NCBI RefSeq assembly: GCF_014858725.1
Contig: NZ_AQGV01000011.1
Span: 282,582-346,581 of the forward strand
Source of the DNA: Pseudoalteromonas aurantia 208
GTDB lineage: Bacteria; Pseudomonadota; Gammaproteobacteria; Enterobacterales; Alteromonadaceae
Length of the DNA: 64,000 nt
Reading direction: 5' to 3'
Every line of letters starts with the position of its first letter. The stretch's first letter is position 1. Shown in pieces: positions 38,070 through 47,436 of the stretch. The position numbers and the translations under genes were made by a program. The notes under the pieces were generated by a model, which saw nothing but the letters and a program-made list of their open reading frames with translations, ran no database searches and was not told where the DNA came from.

Positions 38070-38576
38070 CTACTGGCATTGCTCAATTAGACTGCGCAAA
38101 TGTGCACCAATATCTTGGCTTTGACTACGCCCGTCTTGCAGTACTTGCGCTGCTTTTTCTTGTAGCTCATTTAAGTTATATTCAGACAATAAGGTGCGTA
38201 GATAATTAACCGTGTCAGCACCTTGTTGAAGCAGTTGTGGAATACTTTCTAATGATATTTCCGACTCAGATAAACTACCAATTGTTTCAGCGAGCTTAGA
38301 TAAGTCGGCACTATCTTGCAGGGCACCTTCAACTTCAATAAGTGCCCCCATTGGATCCGCGTCCAGTTGCTTCGCAACGCACGCGGCAACAGTGCCCTTT
38401 TCAGCCGTTGAAGAAAACGTTGCTAAGCCTTGTTCTCTAATTGCTTCAATAGCTGATTTTAGCTCATTATTTTGTGATAAATACTGCTCTTCAATTTGTG
38501 TTTTTGATGACTCAAATACATCGCAAGCCGTTACCGACAATAATAAAAACCCCGATAAAACGAACGCTCTTTTCAT
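38070..38576 (-). CDS. Lipoprotein of unknown function
   Basis: 168 aa from ATG 38576 (an ATG two codons upstream, 38582, is equally possible). Lipobox LLSVTACD, so lipidation is at the Cys around residue 18. The mature protein is acidic and almost entirely helical, with Leu/Glu/Gln heptad-like runs, and two further Cys (VAACVAK and the last residues EQCQ). Family not recognised. Confidence 0.75.
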   Translation of the reverse strand: MKRAFVLSGFLLLSVTACDVFESSKTQIEEQYLSQNNELKSAIEAIREQGLATFSSTAEKGTVAACVAKQLDADPMGALIEVEGALQDSADLSKLAETIGSLSESEISLESIPQLLQQGADTVNYLRTLLSEYNLNELQEKAAQVLQDGRSQSQDIGAHLRSLIEQCQ

Positions 38577-38630
38577 AACCATTCTCTTTGCGTAAACTCA
38601 AATGCAGTCTACTTTGCTGGCAAGGAAAAG

Positions 38631-39113
38631 TCATCTTAAGGTCGATATTTGATGCTGTTTTTGCTGTCTAAAATGTTGCAAATTAACAACGTTAGTTGTA
38701 TTAAACGCGACGCTTTTGATTATATTGGCAAACATATGAAGGGCTTTTCGCCAAGCATTACGTAATGCCAATGTAAATTGCCGTCCCAAATGAAGTTGCA
38801 GTGTTTCCAGCATTGTATGGCATATCACCGCAATGTCGTACTCGCTTAACCTGAGAGTATGAAAATCTGATTTGTATTGTTGAACCAAATCAACCAGCGC
38901 GCTTTGCTGTGGTAACAATGCAATTGCCTCGTGTAAAAAGGTATGAATACGGTGTTCAATGTTGAGGAGGTATTTAGGTGAGTTGGGAACAACAAGCTGT
39001 AAATCGTATCTTTTAAGCTGGCTATGCAAGCTAACACAAAAACAATGAAAATTAGGTTTTAACGTAGCAAATGACTGCGTTAATAGTTGGTATTGATAAG
39101 GAGAAATACTCAT
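38631..39113 (-). CDS. Globin-like protein with degenerate haem site
   Basis: 160 aa from ATG 39113 (AGAGG at good spacing); a longer frame begins 18 codons upstream but lacks a ribosome binding site. The helix pattern matches bacterial single-domain globins: LLTQSFATLKPNFHCFCVSL (A-B helices), VDLVQQYKSDFHTLRLSEYD (F helix region), LETLQLHLGRQFTLALRNAW (G-H). The canonical proximal His of the F helix seems to be missing; the nearest His is displaced by about three residues. It may not bind haem normally. Stands alone. Confidence 0.6.
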   Translation of the reverse strand: MSISPYQYQLLTQSFATLKPNFHCFCVSLHSQLKRYDLQLVVPNSPKYLLNIEHRIHTFLHEAIALLPQQSALVDLVQQYKSDFHTLRLSEYDIAVICHTMLETLQLHLGRQFTLALRNAWRKALHMFANIIKSVAFNTTNVVNLQHFRQQKQHQISTLR

Positions 39114-39352
39114 AATCGCCTCTTTGTCGATTAAAAGCGCGTCCGTTTGCTTGGATGGAAGAATCATTTTCAGATGACTGCAAACCTGCGTTTGAATTAT
39201 CAGAAAAGAACCAAACGTGATAGCTGTGGTACAACCGAACCCAATAACTACCTCGAGTTTAAATTGACTGTTTATTGAACTCTTGACGATCAGTATAGAA
39301 GTGAAGCGAGCAGATGTGAATGATTAATTTATGGGTGTTTTAGGTTTTTAAT

Positions 39353-39384
39353 AAAAAGGCAGTAAAATACATACTTTCCTGCCT
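39353..39384 (-). terminator. Terminator of the carbonic anhydrase gene
   Basis: AGGCAG / CTGCCT stem with a 16-base loop; on the minus strand it is followed by TTTTTATTAA. The rest of 39168-39402 shows no gene. Confidence 0.6.
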
Positions 39385-39402
39385 CTATTCTTTTTTGTAA
39401 AA

Positions 39403-40182
39403 TTAATTAATTGGCGCTAGTAGTTTTGGGTCGGTTACTAGCTTACGAACACCATGTGCGTGATCTTCTTCAAACTCATTGCTTTCGCACCATGTTGCGA
39501 GTGTATTGATGTCAACTTTGGCACAAGCTGGGCGTACGCTCCAGGTGACTTGTAGCGGTGAGCATTGTTGTGCTGTGTAGCTAGGGCCGGTGGTTGAGCC
39601 TAAAAATTCTACAGGTTTACCCGTCGTATCAGGGATGTGTTTTGCTTGGTGATATCCGTTTACAACATTACCGTCGTAATCCAGATCGTTGAAATCAAGC
39701 GCATTTTCATCATTAACGACCATGAATACTTGTGTTTCTACACGTAATTGTGGATTAGCACATTTGTCACTTAAACATGAGCCTAGACCCTTACCAGGTG
39801 TCACATCACAAGAACTGTGAACCCAATGGACTTCAATGGTGTCACCAGGTTTGACATTTTTGCATACTTTTCCTTTGGGCGCTTTCAATTCGGCCGCAGT
39901 TAATGAGCTGGTGGCATTACATTGATACCCGCCATATTTATTATCACCAGCAAAGACTGAAAAGTCTTTGGCTTTATGCTCTGCATTTTTGTGAAAATGA
40001 ATGTTACACAGGTTCATTTCTTCGCTATCAGGTGCTTTTGAGAATACCCGCTTGTTTTCGCCAAGTAGATTATCAATATCACGAGGTGTTTGTGGTCCAT
40101 ACCCTTCACAACTTGAAGCAATGGTTTGTCCCGCAAATGCTAATGATAGCGCTGTCAATAGCGACACTGTTGCTTTTTTCAT
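39403..40182 (-). CDS. Delta-class carbonic anhydrase, exported
   Basis: 259 aa with a Sec signal peptide (MKKATVSLLTALSLAFAGQTIA). Periplasmic zinc enzyme interconverting CO2 and bicarbonate. The motif NLCNIHFHKNAEHK supplies two of the expected zinc His (HFH), and EVHWVHSSC the third with the nearby Glu. Several Cys (at the mature N-terminus, SSCEGYG, and SSCDV, GSCLSDKC, PACAK) suggest disulfides. Assigned to the delta class by motif memory. Confidence 0.8.
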   Translation of the reverse strand: MKKATVSLLTALSLAFAGQTIASSCEGYGPQTPRDIDNLLGENKRVFSKAPDSEEMNLCNIHFHKNAEHKAKDFSVFAGDNKYGGYQCNATSSLTAAELKAPKGKVCKNVKPGDTIEVHWVHSSCDVTPGKGLGSCLSDKCANPQLRVETQVFMVVNDENALDFNDLDYDGNVVNGYHQAKHIPDTTGKPVEFLGSTTGPSYTAQQCSPLQVTWSVRPACAKVDINTLATWCESNEFEEDHAHGVRKLVTDPKLLAPIN

Positions 40183-40316
40183 AATAGTTTCCCTGTAATG
40201 TTAAAATTGCGATATTATATCGCAGCTTACAGCGATATGTAATGTCCTGAGAAAGAAAATTACCTATTTTAGGGTCTTTAGTGATTCAAATAAAAGAATT
40301 AATCGTTGTTGTAAGG

Positions 40317-40345
40317 TTGCTTATTAATGGAACACTCCTTATAAT
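40317..40345 (+). promoter_or_regulatory. Promoter of the metY-rimP-nusA operon
   Basis: TTGCTT at 40317-40322, a 17-bp spacer, then TATAAT at 40340-40345, followed by a GC-rich start region 30-40 bp before the tRNA. Confidence 0.7.
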
Positions 40346-40380
40346 ACTGCGCATATTTTGCAGTGTTTGCTGCACATTGG

Positions 40381-40457
<77 letters not shown>

Positions 40458-40491
40458 AATTCTAAAAAATATGTTTATTTTTTAGATGTAG

Positions 40492-40517
40492 CGCGCATTC
40501 TATGTAATGCGCGTTTT
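40492..40517 (+). terminator. Hairpin after metY
   Basis: CGCGCATT / AATGCGCG stem, CTATGT loop, then TTTTG. Probably partial termination or RNA processing between the tRNA and rimP. Confidence 0.65.
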
Positions 40518-40599
40518 GCGTTTAAGCGTTTGCTTAATTTGGCTGTTAAGCCCGCAACCAAGTAAGGCCTTTGGCCACACAGTTTTGTTTTAGGTGTGA

Positions 40600-40627
40600 C
40601 GCCCCGCTTGGTTCGGGGCGTTGTTGT
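40600..40627 (+). terminator. GC-rich hairpin in the rimP leader
   Basis: CGCCCCG / CGGGGCG stem, CTTGGTT loop, followed by TTGTTGT. A second candidate attenuator between metY and rimP. Confidence 0.55.
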
Positions 40628-40679
40628 ATCTAGTGCTTTGCTTTTAGCAGTGCTGAATACTAAACAGCTAGTATAATTG

Positions 40680-40698
40680 GGGCTTAAGCCCTTTTTTT
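40680..40698 (+). terminator. Palindrome with T run just before rimP
   Basis: GGGCTTAAGCCC directly followed by seven T, ending about 10 bp before the rimP ribosome binding site (GGAGGAAA, 40706-40713). Attenuator-like, or the 3' end of an upstream transcript. Confidence 0.55.
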
Positions 40699-40717
40699 GT
40701 TTGTATGGAGGAAATTT

Positions 40718-41173
40718 GTGACAAAACTCGAGCAAGATTTGACCGTAATGTTAGAGCCAGCTGTAGAAGCACTCGGTTTTGAATTGTTAGGTCTGGAGTT
40801 TGTGCAAGCCGGTCGTCATTCTACATTACGTGTATACATTGAAAATGAAGGCGGTGTTTCAGTAGATAACTGTGCTGATGCAAGCAGACAAGTAAGTGCG
40901 ATTCTTGACGTAGAAGACCCGATTACAAACGAATATGATTTGGAAGTGTCTTCTCCTGGCGTTGATAGACCACTATTTAAGTTGGCTCATTATGAGAAGG
41001 CACAAGGTGAAGAGGTGCGAGTACGTACTAAATTACCACAAGATGGACGACGCAACTTTAAAGGCGATTTAGTCGCAGTTAGCGCCGATATGATCACGTT
41101 AAAGATCGATGGTAACGAACATTTCATTATGCTCAGTAACATCGAGCGTGCAAACATCATCGCAAAATTTTAA
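40718..41173 (+). CDS. rimP: Ribosome maturation factor RimP
   Basis: 151 aa from GTG 40718, chosen because GGAGGAAA lies 4 bases upstream; an upstream in-frame ATG would cross the terminator-like palindrome. It assists 30S maturation (uS12 region). Typical motifs: LGFELLGLEFVQAG, LRVYIENEGGVSVDNCADASR, and EVSSPGVDRPLF near residue 80. First protein gene of the operon. Confidence 0.95.
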   Translation: MTKLEQDLTVMLEPAVEALGFELLGLEFVQAGRHSTLRVYIENEGGVSVDNCADASRQVSAILDVEDPITNEYDLEVSSPGVDRPLFKLAHYEKAQGEEVRVRTKLPQDGRRNFKGDLVAVSADMITLKIDGNEHFIMLSNIERANIIAKF

Positions 41174-41213
41174 ATATTGAGTGCGAAGGACAAGGGCAAG
41201 CGAGGCATTACCT

Positions 41214-42716
41214 ATGGCAAAAGAGATATTATTGGTGGCAGAAGCCGTTTCCAATGAGAAGGCAGTCCCAAAAGAAAAGATTTTTGAAGCGTTAGAGTTT
41301 GCTCTGGCGACTGCAACGAAGAAAAAACATGACGGTGATATTGAAGTTCGAGTTTCAATTGATCGCAAAACAGGCGAATACGATACGTTCCGTCGCTGGA
41401 TGGCAGTGGATCCGCAAGAAGATGGTTCATTAGAAAATCCGTACTCAGAAATAACCCTGGAAGCTGCGCAGGTTGAAGAGCCTGAAACACAAATTGGTGA
41501 TTTTGTTGAAGAGCAAATTGAATCAATAAAATTTGACCGTATTACAACACAGATGGCAAAGCAGGTTATCGTACAAAAAGTACGTGAAGCTGAGCGTGCA
41601 CTTGTTGTTGAGGCTTACAAAGATCAACAGGGTGAACTGGTTACCGGTGTCGTTAAAAAAGCAACACGTGATGCCATTGTTATGGATTTGGGTAATAATG
41701 CTGAAGCGGTTATTTACCGTGATGATATGCTACCACGCGAAAGCTTCCGCCCTGGTGACCGTGTTCGTGGTTTACTTTATGAAGTAAAACCTGAAGCACG
41801 TGGCGCACAATTATTTGTGACGCGTTCAAAACCTGAAATGTTGATGGAATTATTTCGCATTGAGGTGCCAGAAATTGGCGAAGAAATGATTGAAATTCGT
41901 GGTGCAGCGCGTGATCCCGGTTCTCGTGCAAAAATCGCAGTTAAATCAAATGACAAACGTATTGACCCTGTGGGTGCGTGTGTTGGTATGCGTGGCGCAC
42001 GTGTGCAAGCTGTTTCTACTGAGCTTGGTGGCGAGCGTGTCGATATCGTATTATATGACGACAACCCTGCACAGTTTGTTATCAATGCAATGGCACCAGC
42101 GGAAGTCGCTTCTATCGTAATGGATGAAGACTCTCGCTCAATGGATATCGCTGTAGAGGCTGATAACTTAGCACAAGCCATTGGTCGTAATGGTCAAAAC
42201 ATTCGTCTAGCGAGTCAATTAACTGGCTGGGAGCTAAATGTGATGACAGTTGAAGACATGGATGCGAAGAACTCAGAAGAGTCAGATAAGCTCGTTAATT
42301 TGTTTACACAAAACTTAGACATCGATGATGACTTTGCAGGTTTATTGATTAACGAAGGTTTCTCAACGCTTGAAGAAGTCGCATATGTTCCAGTTGCTGA
42401 GTTTTTAGAAATTGACGGCCTTGATGAAGACACCGTTGAAGAGCTGCGTAATCGTGCAAAAGATGCGTTAACAACGAAAGCACTTAAAACAGAAGAAAGC
42501 CTTGAAGGTGCAGAGCCTGCTGAAGACTTGTTAGCATTAGAAGGGTTAGAGCGTCATTTGGCATTTGTTATGGCAAGTAAAGGTGTTGTTACCCTTGAAG
42601 ACTTAGCAGAGCAGGGAATTGACGAGCTGGTAGAAATTACAGAGTTATCAGAGCAAGATGCTGGGCAGTTAATTATGGCTGCACGTAACATTTGTTGGTT
42701 TGGTGAAGACGAATAA
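41214..42716 (+). CDS. nusA: Transcription elongation/termination factor NusA
   Basis: 500 aa from ATG 41214 ([12 protein letters not shown]), rather than an upstream in-frame ATG at 41181. N-terminal RNA polymerase binding domain (about 1-135), S1 (about 136-200, [16 protein letters not shown]), KH1 and KH2 (about 201-345, [20 protein letters not shown]), and two acidic C-terminal repeats (about 350-500) as in E. coli NusA. Acts in pausing, antitermination of rRNA and autoregulation of this operon. Confidence 0.97.
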   Translation: MAKEILLVAEAVSNEKAVPKEKIFEALEFALATATKKKHDGDIEVRVSIDRKTGEYDTFRRWMAVDPQEDGSLENPYSEITLEAAQVEEPETQIGDFVEEQIESIKFDRITTQMAKQVIVQKVREAERALVVEAYKDQQGELVTGVVKKATRDAIVMDLGNNAEAVIYRDDMLPRESFRPGDRVRGLLYEVKPEARGAQLFVTRSKPEMLMELFRIEVPEIGEEMIEIRGAARDPGSRAKIAVKSNDKRIDPVGACVGMRGARVQAVSTELGGERVDIVLYDDNPAQFVINAMAPAEVASIVMDEDSRSMDIAVEADNLAQAIGRNGQNIRLASQLTGWELNVMTVEDMDAKNSEESDKLVNLFTQNLDIDDDFAGLLINEGFSTLEEVAYVPVAEFLEIDGLDEDTVEELRNRAKDALTTKALKTEESLEGAEPAEDLLALEGLERHLAFVMASKGVVTLEDLAEQGIDELVEITELSEQDAGQLIMAARNICWFGEDE

Positions 42717-42740
42717 TTTATTAACGGAGTAACACACACT

Positions 42741-45389
42741 ATGGCAGAAGTAAGCATTGAAAAACTAGCCGAGACTATTGATACAACTGTTGATAAATTG
42801 CTGCAGCAATTAAACGATGCAGGGATCACCAAAGGCGAGACTGATAGTGTTACAGAATCTGAAAAGGCTCAGTTACTTGACCACCTAAGTAAACAGCATG
42901 GTGGTAAAGGTGCTGAAGGTCCTGAACGTATGACTTTGCAACGTAAGAGCAAAAGCACATTAAATGTGAAAGGCTCTACGGGTAAAGATAAAGCAGTTCA
43001 GGTTGAAGTACGTAAAAAACGTACTTACGTCAAAAAGAGCACTATTGACCAAGAAAAAGAGCAAGAACGTCTAGCAGCAGAAGAAGCTAGCCGTAAAGAG
43101 GCTGAATTAAAAGCACAGCAAGCCGCTGAGCAAAAGGCCAAAGAAGATGCTGAGCGTAAAGCAAAAGAAGACGCTGAGCGTAAAGTTAAAGAAGAGGCAA
43201 AGCGTAAAGCTGAAGCTGAGCGAAAAGCCAATCAACCGCAGGACAAGAAAGTGGATAGTGCGAAAGTTGAAAAAGACCGCCTAGAAGCGGAGCGTCTGCA
43301 AAAAGAAGCAGAAGAGGCAGCATTGATAAAAGCTGAAGAAGAAGCGAAGCGTCAAGCAGAAGTGGCGCGTAAACTAGCTGAAGAAAATGAAGCTCGTTGG
43401 AAAAAAGAAGAAGAGGAACGCCGTCGTCGCGAAGAAACGGCTGACCATCACCTGACAACATCAACTTATGCACGCGAAGCAGAAGATGAGTCAGATGCAC
43501 GCGAAGAGAAAAGTGCGCGTCGCAAGAAAAAGAAAAAAGCACCTGCAAGAGCTGAAGCGCCTTCAAGAGGCCGTAAAGGTAAACTAAAAGCGCCTTCATC
43601 TTTACAGCACGGCTTCCAAAAGCCAGTTGCAGATGTAAAACAAGAAGTACGTATCAGTGAAACAATTGCTGTTGCTGAACTAGCTTCTCGTATGGCTGTA
43701 AAAGGCACTGAAGTCGTTAAAACGATGATGAAAATGGGTGACATGGTTACAATTAACCAAGTTATCGACCAAGAAACAGCACAACTAGTTGCTGAAGAAA
43801 TGGGTCACAAAGTAGTTCTAGTAAAAGAAAATGAGCTAGAAGTACAAGTATTGAATGACCGTAGTGAAGTTGAATCAACTGAATCACGTGCACCAGTGGT
43901 AACGGTAATGGGTCACGTTGACCACGGTAAAACGTCAACGCTTGATTACATTCGAAGCGCAAAGGTAGCGTCTGGCGAAGCTGGTGGTATTACACAGCAC
44001 ATTGGTGCCTATCACGTTGAAACGGAAGGCGGCATGATCACCTTCTTAGATACTCCAGGACACGCCGCGTTTACGTCAATGCGTGCACGTGGTGCAAAAG
44101 CAACTGATATCGTTATCCTAGTTGTTGCCGCAGATGATGGTGTAATGCCTCAAACAAAAGAAGCTGTACAACACGCTAAAGCAGCGGGTGTACCTTTGAT
44201 TGTTGCTGTGAACAAAATGGATAAAGAAGGCGCTGATCCAGACCGCGTTAAGAACGAACTAGCACAGCTAGACGTTATCCCAGAAGAGTGGGGCGGCGAT
44301 ACGCAATTTGCACACATCTCTGCAAAAGCCGGTACTGGTGTTGATGAGCTTCTAGAAGCGGTTCTAATGCAATCTGAGCTATTAGAGCTTACTGCACCAA
44401 CACAAGGTATGGGTGCAGGTGTTGTTATTGAATCACGTCTTGATAAAGGCCGTGGCCCAGTTGCAACTGTACTTGTTCAATCTGGTCAGCTTAAGCAAGG
44501 CGATATCGTGCTTTGTGGTCTTGAGTATGGTCGTGTTCGTGCAATGCGCGACGAAAACGGTAAAGAAATCAAGACTGCTGGTCCATCTATCCCAGTAGAA
44601 GTATTAGGTCTATCTGGTGTACCTGCTGCAGGTGATGAAGCGACTGTTGTTAAAGACGAGCGTAAAGCACGTGAAGTTGCATTGTACCGTCAAGGTAAAT
44701 TCCGTGATGTTAAACTAGCGCGTCAGCAAAAAGCGAAGCTAGAGAACATGTTCAGCAACATGACTGAAGGTAATGTGTCTGAAGTTAATGTTGTATTGAA
44801 AGCGGACGTTCAAGGTTCAATTCAGGCAATTGCAGATTCACTTGTTAAACTCTCTACAGATGAAGTTAAAGTGAAGATCGTGGGTAGTGGCGTAGGTGGT
44901 ATCACAGAAACTGATGCAACACTTGCCGCGGCTTCAAATGCAATCATTGTTGGCTTTAACGTACGTGCGGATGCATCTGCGCGTAAAGTGGTTGACTCTG
45001 AGAACCTTGATTTACGTTACTACAGCGTTATCTACAGCTTGATTGAAGAAGTTAAGCAAGCGATGTCTGGTATGCTAGCTCCTGAATTTAAGCAAGAGAT
45101 CATTGGTCTTGCAGAAGTTCGTGATGTGTTCAAGTCTCCTAAAATCGGCGCAATCGCGGGTTGTATGGTTACAGAAGGCATCGTTAAACGTAGCGCGCCA
45201 ATCCGTGTACTTCGTGAAAACGTTGTTATTTACGAAGGTGAACTTGAGTCACTTCGTCGCTTTAAAGACGACGTACAAGAAGTGCGTAACGGCATGGAAT
45301 GTGGTATCGGTGTTAAGAACTACAACGATGTTAAAGTTGGCGACCAAATCGAAGTATTCGAGACGGTTGAAGTTCAACGTACATTGTAA
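42741..45389 (+). CDS. infB: Translation initiation factor IF-2
   Basis: 882 aa. N-terminal IF2_N module, a long charged Lys/Glu/Ala-rich helical linker (about 95-280, [11 protein letters not shown] repeats), a second IF2_N (about 305-360), GTPase domain from residue 390 with [13 protein letters not shown] and NKMD, then domains II-IV. Brings fMet-tRNA to the 30S subunit. Directly downstream of nusA with an ACGGAGT ribosome binding site. Confidence 0.98.
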   Translation: MAEVSIEKLAETIDTTVDKLLQQLNDAGITKGETDSVTESEKAQLLDHLSKQHGGKGAEGPERMTLQRKSKSTLNVKGSTGKDKAVQVEVRKKRTYVKKSTIDQEKEQERLAAEEASRKEAELKAQQAAEQKAKEDAERKAKEDAERKVKEEAKRKAEAERKANQPQDKKVDSAKVEKDRLEAERLQKEAEEAALIKAEEEAKRQAEVARKLAEENEARWKKEEEERRRREETADHHLTTSTYAREAEDESDAREEKSARRKKKKKAPARAEAPSRGRKGKLKAPSSLQHGFQKPVADVKQEVRISETIAVAELASRMAVKGTEVVKTMMKMGDMVTINQVIDQETAQLVAEEMGHKVVLVKENELEVQVLNDRSEVESTESRAPVVTVMGHVDHGKTSTLDYIRSAKVASGEAGGITQHIGAYHVETEGGMITFLDTPGHAAFTSMRARGAKATDIVILVVAADDGVMPQTKEAVQHAKAAGVPLIVAVNKMDKEGADPDRVKNELAQLDVIPEEWGGDTQFAHISAKAGTGVDELLEAVLMQSELLELTAPTQGMGAGVVIESRLDKGRGPVATVLVQSGQLKQGDIVLCGLEYGRVRAMRDENGKEIKTAGPSIPVEVLGLSGVPAAGDEATVVKDERKAREVALYRQGKFRDVKLARQQKAKLENMFSNMTEGNVSEVNVVLKADVQGSIQAIADSLVKLSTDEVKVKIVGSGVGGITETDATLAAASNAIIVGFNVRADASARKVVDSENLDLRYYSVIYSLIEEVKQAMSGMLAPEFKQEIIGLAEVRDVFKSPKIGAIAGCMVTEGIVKRSAPIRVLRENVVIYEGELESLRRFKDDVQEVRNGMECGIGVKNYNDVKVGDQIEVFETVEVQRTL

Positions 45390-45411
45390 ACCATTGCTAT
45401 AATAATGGTTG

Positions 45412-45441
45412 AAATGGGGGCACTAGCCCCCATTTGTTCGT
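45412..45441 (+). terminator. Hairpin between infB and rbfA
   Basis: AAATGGGGGC / GCCCCCATTT stem with an ACTA loop, followed by a broken T stretch (TTTGTTCGTTT). Probably attenuates transcription into rbfA-truB rather than stopping it. Confidence 0.65.
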
Positions 45442-45500
45442 TTAAAACTAATTAAACTTATTATTGTTTTTCAATAAGTTAAAATTTATAAGTGGTGAAG

Positions 45501-45899
45501 ATGAGAGAATTTTCTCGCACAGATAGAGTTGGCCAGCAAATCCAAAAAGAGATTGCTGTGATATTACAACGCGAAATTAAAGACCCACGCTTAGGCATGG
45601 TGACGGTTTCTGCGGTTGAAGTATCAAGAGACTTATCTTACGCAAAAATCTTTATTACGGTATTGAATACCAGTGATGAAGATAAGACTAAGCAGAGTGT
45701 TGCCATCTTAAATGATGCAACGGGCTATATTCGTTCTATTCTAGGTAAGCGTATTCGTGCGCGTATCATGCCAGAACTACGTTTTGTGGTAGACAACTCG
45801 TTACTTGAAGGTATGCGTATTTCAAACCTTGTTGATTCGGTTATTCGTGATGATAACGAAAAGCGCGGACCTGAGTCATCGGAGGATGAGCAAGAGTAA
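45501..45899 (+). CDS. rbfA: Ribosome-binding factor A
   Basis: 132 aa from ATG 45501 ([18 protein letters not shown]), with GGTGAAG just before; the earlier in-frame GTG codons are rejected. KH-like fold with the [22 protein letters not shown] core. Needed for 16S 5' end maturation and cold adaptation. Stop overlaps the truB start (TAATG). Confidence 0.96.
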   Translation: MREFSRTDRVGQQIQKEIAVILQREIKDPRLGMVTVSAVEVSRDLSYAKIFITVLNTSDEDKTKQSVAILNDATGYIRSILGKRIRARIMPELRFVVDNSLLEGMRISNLVDSVIRDDNEKRGPESSEDEQE

Positions 45900-46834
45900 T
45901 GGCAAGACGTTCAAAAGGTCGTCCGGTTGATGGCATCGTGCTTTTGCACAAACCTGAAGGGATCTCGTCGAATAAAGCGTTGCAACAAGCGAAAGGCATT
46001 TACTTTGCGCAAAAAGCAGGTCATACCGGTGCATTAGATCCACTGGCAACAGGCATGCTACCCATTTGTTTTGGTGAAGCGACCAAGTTCACACAGTTTT
46101 TATTAGATACTGATAAAACCTATGTTGTGCGTGCCAAGCTAGGCGAACGCACAACCACCTCTGATTCTGACGGTGAAGTGGTTGAAACACGCCCTGTAGA
46201 TATCACACTTGATGGTTTACAAAAAGAAATTACAGGTTTCTTGGGTGAAACTGATCAGTACCCTTCAATGTATTCAGCATTAAAATATCAAGGCCAGCCT
46301 TTATATAAATATGCCAGAGAGGGCATTGAAGTACCTCGTAAGTGTCGAAAAATAAATGTATATAGTCTAACGCTTGACGAATATGATGCTGAAAATGAAG
46401 AAATTCAGATGACAGCGCATGTGTCTAAAGGTACATATATTCGCACCATCGTGGATGATTTAGGTGAGAAACTAGGGTGTGGTGCGCATGTCATTATGTT
46501 GCATCGTTCAAAAGTGGGCCATTATCCAAGTGAGCAAATGGTCACGATTGAACAACTCGAAGAGAAACTACAGCAAGCAAAAACAGAAGGGGTTGAACCT
46601 TCAACATACCTAGATGAATTACTGTTGCCGATGGACACTGCTTTGGTTGATTTACCCGTGGTTGAGATCTCGGCGGAGCAAGGTGTGGCATTCAGCCATG
46701 GTCAGGTTGTGGTATGTGGCACGGTACCTGAGGGTATTATTAAAGTGGTTGCAGATGGGCAGTTTATTGGTATTGGTGAACGTAACCCAGATGGCCATTT
46801 AAAAGCCAAACGCGCACTTGCAACTAACCAATAG
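45899..46834 (+). CDS. truB: tRNA pseudouridine-55 synthase
   Basis: 311 aa. Makes pseudouridine 55 in the T loop of tRNAs. The catalytic Asp lies in [14 protein letters not shown] (about residue 48), with [14 protein letters not shown] and the [10 protein letters not shown] region also typical. C-terminal PUA-like end. Translationally coupled to rbfA. Confidence 0.97.
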   Translation: MARRSKGRPVDGIVLLHKPEGISSNKALQQAKGIYFAQKAGHTGALDPLATGMLPICFGEATKFTQFLLDTDKTYVVRAKLGERTTTSDSDGEVVETRPVDITLDGLQKEITGFLGETDQYPSMYSALKYQGQPLYKYAREGIEVPRKCRKINVYSLTLDEYDAENEEIQMTAHVSKGTYIRTIVDDLGEKLGCGAHVIMLHRSKVGHYPSEQMVTIEQLEEKLQQAKTEGVEPSTYLDELLLPMDTALVDLPVVEISAEQGVAFSHGQVVVCGTVPEGIIKVVADGQFIGIGERNPDGHLKAKRALATNQ

Positions 46835-46942
46835 TTTTTTCTAGTCTCATGCGGTGAATATTGCTATACTGCGCGCCGCTTACTCGCTTTTGCTGAATTA
46901 GTGATCGGCTTAAGCACAATTTAAATTAATTTTGGAGTTATT

Positions 46943-47212
46943 ATGTCACTAAGTACTCAAGAAAAAGTAGAAATCGTTGCTAAATTTGCACGTGTTGAAG
47001 GCGACACTGGTTCACCTGAAGTACAAGTAGCACTTCTTACTTTCGACATCAACAAGCTACAAGGTCACTTCGCTGATCATAAGCATGATTTCCACTCACG
47101 TCGTGGTCTTCTTCGCAAAGTTAGCCAACGTCGTAAATTACTTGATTACCTTAAAGGTAAAAACGTTGAGCGTTACTCAGCGCTAATCAAAGAGCTTGGC
47201 CTACGTCGCTAA
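46943..47212 (+). CDS. rpsO: 30S ribosomal protein uS15
   Basis: 89 aa, the standard length, four-helix protein binding the 16S central domain. Conserved [27 protein letters not shown] and [11 protein letters not shown] motifs. Good GGAGTT ribosome binding site; the 108-bp leader after truB contains a TATACT -10-like box at 46865 and may bind S15 for feedback. Confidence 0.98.
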   Translation: MSLSTQEKVEIVAKFARVEGDTGSPEVQVALLTFDINKLQGHFADHKHDFHSRRGLLRKVSQRRKLLDYLKGKNVERYSALIKELGLRR

Positions 47213-47248
47213 TCTTTTGATTGATTGTTGGCTTTTTTAGCTAACATT

Positions 47249-47277
47249 AAAAAAGGGGCTTTCAAGCCCCTTTTTTT
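47249..47277 (+). terminator. rpsO terminator
   Basis: AAAAGGGGCT / AGCCCC stem with a TTCA loop and T7 run, about 37 bp after the rpsO stop. Confidence 0.9.
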
Positions 47278-47342
47278 GTGGGTGTTCTCCACGTATACTA
47301 ACACCCGCTTAGCATTGGGCTAAGTCAGCGCCAGCGCTTTTG

Positions 47343-47393
47343 CCAATTGTAGTGCTTAAATAGATTGTTTAGTCTATTTAAGACTGTAATTGG
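47343..47393 (+). promoter_or_regulatory. Long hairpin in the pnp leader (RNase III-type site)
   Basis: Extended stem: CCAATT/AATTGG at the base, AGT/ACT, and CTTAAATAGA/TCTATTTAAG at the top, with an 8-base loop and small internal bulges. It ends 44 bp before the pnp start. In E. coli the equivalent leader stem is cut by RNase III, and PNPase then degrades it to repress its own synthesis; the same is inferred here. Confidence 0.7.
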
Positions 47394-47436
47394 TACTAGT
47401 TGGCGTCTATATTTTGTTTTATTTAAGGAAATATTT

